Source: Halobacteriales archaeon QH_10_67_13 (GTDB lineage: Archaea; Halobacteriota; Halobacteria; Halobacteriales; Haloarculaceae). Taken from it: a DNA stretch of 10,414 bases. The stretch is from assembly GCA_003021335.1 (NCBI GenBank), contig PXQL01000024.1, positions 1 through 10,414 of the forward strand, in the 5' to 3' direction. Shown here in pieces: positions 6,087 to 10,414 of the stretch. Made by a program: the position numbers and the translations under genes. A model generated the notes under the pieces. It searched no databases, was not told where the DNA came from, and saw only the letters and a program-made list of their open reading frames with translations. How positions within the stretch are numbered: position 1 is the first letter of the stretch; each line of letters starts with the position of its first letter.

Positions 6087-6632
6087 GTGGGATTTCACAC
6101 CTTCGACGCCGACCGGGCCGACGGGCTCGAAGACCCCGAGCGCTTTCGGTACTGTTCCCGGGAAGAGCTCCTCCAGGAGCTGCCCGCGCGCCCGGAGCGG
6201 CTCCTCGATCTCGGCAGCGGCACCGGCTTCTATACGAGTGAACTCGCCCCCTACGCCGAGACCGTCTACGCGGTCGATCTCCAGCCCGCAATGCACGCCC
6301 GCCACCGCGACAACGGCGTCGCCGAGAACGTCCGGCTCGTGACCGCTGAGGCCGGTCGACTCCCCCTCTCCGAGGGGGCGATCGACGCGGCGGTCTCGAC
6401 GATGACCTTCCACGAGACCGCGACGACCGAGGCACTCGCCGACCTGGCCCGGGTCCTTGAGGGACCGTTCGTGGTCGTCGACTGGTCCGGGACTGGCGAG
6501 GGAGCGGCCGGCCCGCCCACCGAAGAGCGGTTCGCGGTCTCCGAGGCCCGCGGGCTGCTCGAATCGGCCGGCTTCGAGATCTCCCGCGGCGTCGAACGCC
6601 CCGAGACTTTCCTGCTCGTCGCCGCCGCGTGA
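6087..6632 (+). CDS. Class I SAM-dependent methyltransferase, substrate unknown
   Basis: A 181-residue protein with the class I methyltransferase fold. Motif I is LLDLGSGTGFYTSELA (39-54), followed by a motif II acidic residue in VYAVDLQ (60-66), VTAEAGRLPLSEGAID (85-100) and VSTMTFHE (103-110). I chose GTG 6087 because it is one base after the dph2 stop (TAG-G-GTG), it begins a protein-like segment (GFHTFDADRADGLEDPERFRY), and an earlier start would lie within dph2. The one-base spacing implies translational coupling to dph2. The fold is not that of diphthine synthase Dph5, which is a class III (tetrapyrrole methylase-type) enzyme. The resemblance is to general UbiE/Methyltransf_11-like enzymes, so the substrate cannot be read from the sequence. 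If dph2 is truly broken, coupled translation may be reduced. Confidence 0.82.
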   Translation: MGFHTFDADRADGLEDPERFRYCSREELLQELPARPERLLDLGSGTGFYTSELAPYAETVYAVDLQPAMHARHRDNGVAENVRLVTAEAGRLPLSEGAIDAAVSTMTFHETATTEALADLARVLEGPFVVVDWSGTGEGAAGPPTEERFAVSEARGLLESAGFEISRGVERPETFLLVAAA

Positions 6633-6655
6633 TTACCCCAGGCTATCGGACAACG

Positions 6656-6667
6656 TTTTTGAATTAT
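6656..6667 (+). promoter_or_regulatory. TATA-like box for the METTL5-like gene
   Basis: TTTTTGAATTAT is an AT-rich island whose centre lies about 25 bases upstream of the ATG at 6687. The run of five T residues could also help terminate the dph2-methyltransferase transcript, which ends its coding part at 6632. Confidence 0.5.
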
Positions 6668-6686
6668 CTCAGCCTATCACGTACCG

Positions 6687-7316
6687 ATGGGAACGAAGAG
6701 TGCTCTCACCCAGCGACTGGGGGTGGTGGCGGGATTCGAGGACCCGCGCGTCGACCTCGAGCAGTACCACACCCCCCCGGGGCTCGCCGCCGAGATCGTC
6801 CACCTGGCGGATCTCCAGGGCGACATCGAACGGCGGCGGGTGCTCGATCTCGGCTGCGGGACGGGCATGCTCGCACTCGGAACGGCGTTGCGGGGCCCGC
6901 GGTCCGTGATCGGAATCGACCTCGACCGGGCGGCACTCGAAGCGGCCGTCGCGAACGAGCACCGGGTCGGCTCGACGACGTCGGTGTCGTGGGTTCGGGC
7001 CGACGCCACCCGGCCCCCGCTCGCTGCCGACGGTCCGACGACGGTCGTAATGAATCCTCCCTTCGGCGCGCAGGCGGGCAACGAGCACGCCGACAGGCGA
7101 TTCCTCCGGGCGGCGGCGGCGCTGGCGGGCGTCTCCTACTCGGTACACAACGGAGACAGTCTGTCCTTTCTCGAGTCCTTTGCCGCCGACAACGGGGGAC
7201 GGGTCACGCGGGCCTTCGCGGCCGAGTGTCGACTGCCGGCGACCTACGAGTTCCATGCCGAGTCCGCGCGGACGATCGACGTCGAGGTGGTCCGGATCGC
7301 CTGGGCCGACGACTGA
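6687..7316 (+). CDS. METTL5-like archaeal RNA methyltransferase
   Basis: A 209-residue class I N6-adenine-type methyltransferase. It carries an N-terminal QYHTPPGLAAEI segment (27-38), motif I VLDLGCGTGML (52-62), an acidic motif II in IGIDLD (75-80) and the catalytic NPPFG motif (123-127), followed by FLRAA and a His/Asn-rich stretch (YSVHNGD). This arrangement matches the METTL5 family. Human METTL5 with TRMT112 makes m6A in 18S rRNA near the decoding centre. By analogy the haloarchaeal protein would modify 16S rRNA, probably with a Trm112 partner encoded elsewhere; both points are inference. The length agrees with the family and no key residue is missing. The ATG has an AT-rich promoter element upstream and no Shine-Dalgarno. 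It follows dph2 and another methyltransferase, a context of translation-apparatus modification. Confidence 0.85.
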   Translation: MGTKSALTQRLGVVAGFEDPRVDLEQYHTPPGLAAEIVHLADLQGDIERRRVLDLGCGTGMLALGTALRGPRSVIGIDLDRAALEAAVANEHRVGSTTSVSWVRADATRPPLAADGPTTVVMNPPFGAQAGNEHADRRFLRAAAALAGVSYSVHNGDSLSFLESFAADNGGRVTRAFAAECRLPATYEFHAESARTIDVEVVRIAWADD

Positions 7317-7350
7317 GTCCGGCCGAGACCCCCCTGAGGACGGTTCGCCA

Positions 7351-7359
7351 CGGTTATGA
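7351..7359 (+). promoter_or_regulatory. TATA-like box for the 57-residue protein
   Basis: CGGTTATGA has TTAT about 27 bases upstream of the ATG at 7382, giving the expected leaderless spacing and supporting the short gene as real. Confidence 0.55.
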
Positions 7360-7381
7360 TCGCCGCCCGGTAGGCGGGTGT

Positions 7382-7555
7382 ATGGAGCTGCCAGAGTTCG
7401 AGACCGGAACCGCCGTCGCCGCCGTCGTCTCGCTCGCGCTCTTTGGCGTCGCGGGGATCGCGATCTACGACGGCCGAGCGCTCCTGGGGACGCTGTTGGC
7501 GCTCGCGGGGTTCGTCGGCGCGATGTACTTCGAGTACCGACGTGTGGAGGGGTAG
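7382..7555 (+). CDS. 57-residue two-helix membrane protein
   Basis: A very small protein: MELPEFETG, a hydrophobic helix at about 10-28 (TAVAAVVSLALFGVAGIAIY), a turn (DGRALLG), a second helix at about 34-50 (TLLALAGFVGAMYFEYR), and a short charged end (RVEG). The frame is open far upstream (to 6629), but that part is an antisense-like arginine-rich frame over the METTL5 gene. The ATG at 7382 has a TATA-like box at the right distance. The stop lies only six bases from the stop of the convergent prenyltransferase gene. It resembles the many short hydrophobic proteins of haloarchaea, and I cannot assign a function. Confidence 0.68.
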   Translation: MELPEFETGTAVAAVVSLALFGVAGIAIYDGRALLGTLLALAGFVGAMYFEYRRVEG

Positions 7556-7561
7556 CTCCCG

Positions 7562-8394
7562 TCAGACGAGGCCGGTGCCGACGGCGATCCCCGCGGCCAG
7601 CGCGGCGTTCGTCCCGAGGATCCAGACCACGTTATCCCGCAGGACTGCGACTGGGGGCGTCGTCGTCGGGCGCGCACGCGCCCACCCAATTGGACCAGCG
7701 CGATCGAGGGGACGATTCCGGCGACGGCGAGTCCTGGAACTGCGCCGCCGAGTACGGCGAGTCCGATCGTCGTCGGCACGGCGAGCGCGGCCCCGACGTA
7801 CACCCGGGCCGCGCGGCGCCGCCCGAACCGGTGGATCAGGTTCGCCCGGCCGCCCCACCGGTCGGCTTCGACGTCGGGAAACTCGTTGAGCAACAGCAGG
7901 TTGAACATCATCAAGAAGGCCGGCACGGACGCCGCGACGGCTGCTGTCCCGAGTTCGCCCGCCTGGACGAGCGCGACCCCGACACCGGCAGGGCTCCCAG
8001 TCCGGCGCTGATCTCTCCGAGCCCGTAGCGGGTGAGATACTCGGTGTAGGCGAGCACGAACACCGCACCGGCGGCGATCACCGGCACCAACACGGGACCG
8101 ACAACGAGCAGGAAGTACGCGCCGATCGCGGCCCCGACGGCAGCGGTCGCATACCCGAACAACGCGGCCGTCCGGGCTTCGAGGTCGGTCGTGACCAGGG
8201 TCTTGCTCCCGCCGGAGAAGGGCGTTGCGTCGGTCCGCTCGTCGATCCCCGAGCGGTAATTCGCGGCCTCGTTGAGCGCGTTCACCGAGGCGTGCAGGGC
8301 GAGCAGCCCGACGAGCGCGAGGCAACAAAAAGGGCGGCCTGGCGACGCCGACGACGCCTTTGAGCGTGGTCGCGACCGAGGTCGTCTGACTCAT
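7562..8394 (-). pseudogene. UbiA-family (MenA-like) prenyltransferase with three frame breaks
   Basis: The UbiA superfamily comprises membrane enzymes that move an isoprenyl chain onto an acceptor, such as MenA in menaquinone synthesis. Reading from ATG 8394, frame one gives MSQTTSVATTLKGVVGVARPPF. At about 8329 it must change frame to LALVGLLALHASVNALNEAA, the first Asp-rich region (ANYRSGIDERTD, TPFSGGSK). At about 7986 it changes again to GVALVQAGELG and the second Asp motif (NEFPDVEADR). At about 7688 it shifts once more to reach WARARPTTTPPVAVLRDNVVWI and stop at 7562. The second and third breaks look like single-base losses. The first also appears to remove some tens of residues between RPPF and LALVGLL, at a run of five T. 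TPFSGGS and the Asp motifs favour a MenA-like member, but the substrate is not proven. It is a decayed gene or poor sequence. Confidence 0.82.
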
Positions 8395-8416
8395 CGCGGG
8401 ATCGAAGGTCCTACGA

Positions 8417-8426
8417 CATATTATGC
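8417..8426 (-). promoter_or_regulatory. TATA-like box for the prenyltransferase gene
   Basis: The minus strand reads GCATAATATG, centred about 27 bases upstream of the ATG at 8394 and located in the 47-base gap after the rhomboid gene. It is a strong match, so the promoter looks intact even though the gene is frame-broken. Confidence 0.6.
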
Positions 8427-8441
8427 TCTGTGGCTCGGCGC

Positions 8442-10142
8442 TCAGGTACTGCTTTCCGGGCGATACCGGGCGATCGGGATCCGGGTGCCGTCCTGCGTGG
8501 CGATCAGCACCTGACCGTCGCGTTCGAAGCCGATCCCGGCGACGCGGACGCTCTCGTTTGTCGTCGGAATTCGCGCGGCGTTCGCGGTTCCGTTCTCGTA
8601 GACCACGATCTCGTAAAACTCCGGAGCGGGCCGGATCCCGATCGTGTTGTTGTCGATCCGCACCGAGGAGTTCACGCCCGGCGCCGCGAACAGCCGCCGC
8701 TCGCCGTCCTCGCCGACCTGGCGTCCGGTGACGGTGTAGGTCTGGTTGCCGTCGACGAACTCCCAGGCGGTACGGTTGACGACCACCAGTTCCCGCCAGC
8801 CCGCCCCCCCGACCGGGATCGTGACCTGTCCACGGGAGGCGAGTTCGCCCCGCGAGGCGGCCAGTTCCCAGGCGTTGCGCCGGTCGCTCGCGACGATCAC
8901 GCCGCTGACTCTTATCGATCCCGCGTCGCCGATCAGCGAGCCGACCGAGCCGATGTACCTGTCCTCGGCGCCCTCGGCGTAGCTGACGGTGTAGTCCCGG
9001 ATCTCGATGCCGCCCGCCGTCTCGTTGGTGGCCGAGACCGTCACCAGGTTGTAGGGAATCGCGACCAGCGCGAGCGCGAACACGACCGCGAGCACCACGC
9101 CGACCGACAGCTCCCGGGCCGAGAGGTCGATCCGGGGTACGAGTGTCCGGTCGGTCGCCAGCGCCGCGCCGGCGATCAGCCCCGCGAGGACGAACACCCC
9201 GGCGACCCCGAGCCCGCGAAAGAGCAGGTAGCTGTCCCCGCCCTGGTACCAGTACAGCGCGTACAGCGACCGCGTGACCGCGAAGACGAGCGCGGCGAAC
9301 CACACGTACCGCAGATCGGGGTCGAGCCCTCGGTGCCGAACCAGCGCCACGCCCACCACCACCCCGACGAGCAGGCCAAACAGGTGTCCTTGGATGGCGA
9401 TGTCCGCCCAGGAGGGGTTGACGAACGTCTCTTGGGCGCGTGCGAGCACCACCGGCGACTCGAAGGCCGCCCGGACGAGCCGGAGTACCTGCAGCCCGAG
9501 CGTGGCGAGAATCAACCCAAGCGGCGCCGCGACGATCGCGACCCCGGCGAAGGCAAACACCACTCCGGAGAAGCCGATGACCGCCCCGGGGACGAACAGG
9601 CTGCCGGCCACTCCGACCGCGAGCACCGCGAGTACGAACGCCGCGATCCGGGCGCCGGGGCGGGCGAGCCACCGTACTCGTTCCAGCCCGTTGGTTCGAC
9701 CGTCTGACTCGCGCTCGGCGGTTCCGCCGTCGCCGATCTTGATCCCGGCCCCGCCGTCACCGAAGTGTCCCCAGGCGTACTCGACCAGCGGCGCGAAGGC
9801 GAGGGTCGCGGTCAGGTTCGAGATCAGGTGGCCGTCGCTCGAGTGGGCAAACGACGACAGGAGCAGTCCCTCCGGGTACCGGATCGACCACGAGCGAAAG
9901 CCCGTCGCGACCGGACCGCCCGGCTGCCCGCCGCCCTGCAGCAGGTAGTAGACCCCGGCCAGCCCGGCGACGACGATCAGCGTCCCCCAGGGGACGCCGA
10001 ACAGGAGCCGCGACCTGAGCTGGTCGAGCGGATTCCACCGAGTCAGTCGCGCGACCGCGATCGCCGATAGCGCCAGCACGGCCAACACGAGCACCGGACT
10101 CAGCCGGTCGAGCGCTTCGAGGGTCTCCTGAGAGAGCGCCAC
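8442..10142 (-). CDS. Rhomboid-family intramembrane serine protease with sequon-rich C-terminal domain
   Basis: A 566-residue membrane protease. The rhomboid core shows HLISNLTATLAFAPLVEY (His105 and Asn109, the HxxxN oxyanion motif), the catalytic serine in GFSGVVFAFAG (Ser192) and the catalytic histidine in QGHLFGLLVG (His253), so the Ser-His dyad is complete. Hydrophobic segments flank these: one or two before the core (about 17-33, 53-68) and three after it (about 278-297, 306-328, 345-365). A Gly/Asp-rich loop lies at 127-152. Residues about 366-566 form a soluble, beta-rich domain with seven N-x-S/T sequons (NET, NRT, NQT, NSS, NNT, NGT, NES), which suggests an external, N-glycosylated location. 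The domain is much larger than in minimal rhomboids. The start is GTG with a TATA-like box 27 bases upstream. Substrate unknown. Confidence 0.88.
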   Translation of the reverse strand: MALSQETLEALDRLSPVLVLAVLALSAIAVARLTRWNPLDQLRSRLLFGVPWGTLIVVAGLAGVYYLLQGGGQPGGPVATGFRSWSIRYPEGLLLSSFAHSSDGHLISNLTATLAFAPLVEYAWGHFGDGGAGIKIGDGGTAERESDGRTNGLERVRWLARPGARIAAFVLAVLAVGVAGSLFVPGAVIGFSGVVFAFAGVAIVAAPLGLILATLGLQVLRLVRAAFESPVVLARAQETFVNPSWADIAIQGHLFGLLVGVVVGVALVRHRGLDPDLRYVWFAALVFAVTRSLYALYWYQGGDSYLLFRGLGVAGVFVLAGLIAGAALATDRTLVPRIDLSARELSVGVVLAVVFALALVAIPYNLVTVSATNETAGGIEIRDYTVSYAEGAEDRYIGSVGSLIGDAGSIRVSGVIVASDRRNAWELAASRGELASRGQVTIPVGGAGWRELVVVNRTAWEFVDGNQTYTVTGRQVGEDGERRLFAAPGVNSSVRIDNNTIGIRPAPEFYEIVVYENGTANAARIPTTNESVRVAGIGFERDGQVLIATQDGTRIPIARYRPESST

Positions 10143-10165
10143 ACGTCTTCTCGGGCCGACGGCAA

Positions 10166-10172
10166 GATAAGT
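10166..10172 (-). promoter_or_regulatory. TATA-like box for the rhomboid gene
   Basis: The minus strand reads ACTTATC, centred about 27 bases upstream of the GTG start at 10142. It supports that GTG as the start of a leaderless transcript. It shares a 79-base divergent region with the dinB promoter. Confidence 0.55.
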
Positions 10173-10191
10173 CCGACGCGGCTCCCGAGTC

Positions 10192-10199
10192 GCTTAATC
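10192..10199 (+). promoter_or_regulatory. TATA-like box for dinB
   Basis: GCTTAATC is centred about 27 bases upstream of the ATG at 10222, facing right. It lies just beyond the rhomboid promoter in the divergent gap. Confidence 0.6.
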
Positions 10200-10221
10200 C
10201 CGCCCGGGAGCAAGCGAAGGT

Positions 10222-10414
10222 ATGTCCCGGCGTGGGCGACTCCCCGGCGCGCCCGACCGCGAGCAGATCGTCTGTCACGTCGACGTCGACTGTTTTTACG
10301 CGGCCTGCGAGCGGCTGCGCGAGCCCGCCCTCCAGGGAGAGCCGGTGGTGGTCGGGATGGGCTACGAGCCCGGCGAGACCGCCGGCGCGGTCGCGACCGC
10401 GAGCTACGAGGCCC
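10222..10414 (+). CDS. dinB: DNA polymerase IV (Y-family), N-terminal part
   Basis: Only the first 64 codons are in the window; the gene continues past the right edge. After a short haloarchaeal leader (MSRRGRLPGAPDREQ) comes the Y-family palm start IVCHVDVDCFYAACERL, in which Asp21 is the first metal ligand and Tyr26 corresponds to the steric-gate residue of Dpo4-type enzymes. EPVVVGMGYEPGE and GAVATASYEA are typical of haloarchaeal DinB. The enzyme performs translesion synthesis past damaged bases with low fidelity, a role suited to organisms under strong sunlight. The start is supported by a TATA-like box 27 bases upstream. The visible part is intact. Thumb, little finger and PCNA-binding tail lie outside the window. 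Confidence 0.92.
   Translation, partial: MSRRGRLPGAPDREQIVCHVDVDCFYAACERLREPALQGEPVVVGMGYEPGETAGAVATASYEA

Noticed and set aside
6087..6632. Diphthine synthase (dph5) as the gene next to dph2
   Set aside because: Dph5 belongs to the tetrapyrrole-methylase fold. This protein has the class I motif DLGSGTG and is too short.
6629..7380. Long plus-strand frame leading into the 57-residue protein
   Set aside because: It overlaps the METTL5-like gene in another frame and is arginine-rich; only the part from ATG 7382 looks like protein and has a promoter.
7465..9672. A 735-codon open frame on the minus strand
   Set aside because: It is arginine/glycine-rich over the rhomboid region, a typical GC-rich shadow frame. 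Only short parts of it (near 8394-8331 and 7986-7690) coincide with the true frame of the broken prenyltransferase.
8430..9707. A 425-codon plus-strand open frame
   Set aside because: It lies antisense to the rhomboid gene, which has clear catalytic motifs, and its translation is Arg/Asp/His/Pro-rich without domain character.
1..10414. Mobile elements, CRISPR arrays, tRNA/rRNA genes or tandem repeats
   Set aside because: I found no transposase-like frame, terminal inverted repeats, regularly spaced repeats or tRNA cloverleaf by eye.

Overview
The window is a piece of a haloarchaeal (class Halobacteria) chromosome. The evidence is very high GC, strongly acidic proteins with alanine/glycine-rich membrane segments, an archaeal Dph2, an archaeal METTL5-type methyltransferase and a haloarchaeal-type DinB. 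Many start codons also lack a Shine-Dalgarno site and have an AT-rich TATA-like box centred about 27-29 bases upstream, the usual arrangement for leaderless haloarchaeal mRNAs. I see no RNA genes, mobile elements, CRISPR arrays, origins or long repeats, and no stretch over 300 bases without a gene.

Layout. (1) Positions 1-2747 hold small, mostly membrane proteins of unknown function: the tail of one plus-strand gene, a plus-strand two-helix protein, a minus-strand three-gene operon (1614 to 560), a minus-strand two-helix protein with an acidic tail (1988-1656) and a minus-strand multi-pass protein (2747-2076). (2) Positions 2847-4993 hold an acidic coiled-coil protein and a UlaG-like metallo-beta-lactamase-fold hydrolase, both minus strand. 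(3) Positions 5077-7316, plus strand, hold dph2 (diphthamide synthesis on EF-2), a small class I methyltransferase one base after it, and a METTL5-like RNA methyltransferase. This looks like a group of translation-related modification genes. (4) Positions 7382-8394 hold a 57-residue membrane protein facing a UbiA-family prenyltransferase. (5) Positions 8442-10414 hold a rhomboid protease with a sequon-rich C-terminal domain, and divergently the start of dinB (DNA polymerase IV), cut off by the window end.

The most notable observation is that two conserved genes are broken. dph2 has an out-of-frame gap of roughly 15 codons at about 5538. The UbiA gene changes frame three times (about 8329, 7986 and 7688), the first probably with loss of some tens of codons. 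Every break is consistent with loss of bases. This is either real gene decay or an assembly/sequencing fault, and raw reads would decide. I do not see a clearly new multi-gene system. The best candidates for new biology are the small-membrane-protein operon, the acidic coiled-coil protein and the rhomboid's exported domain.
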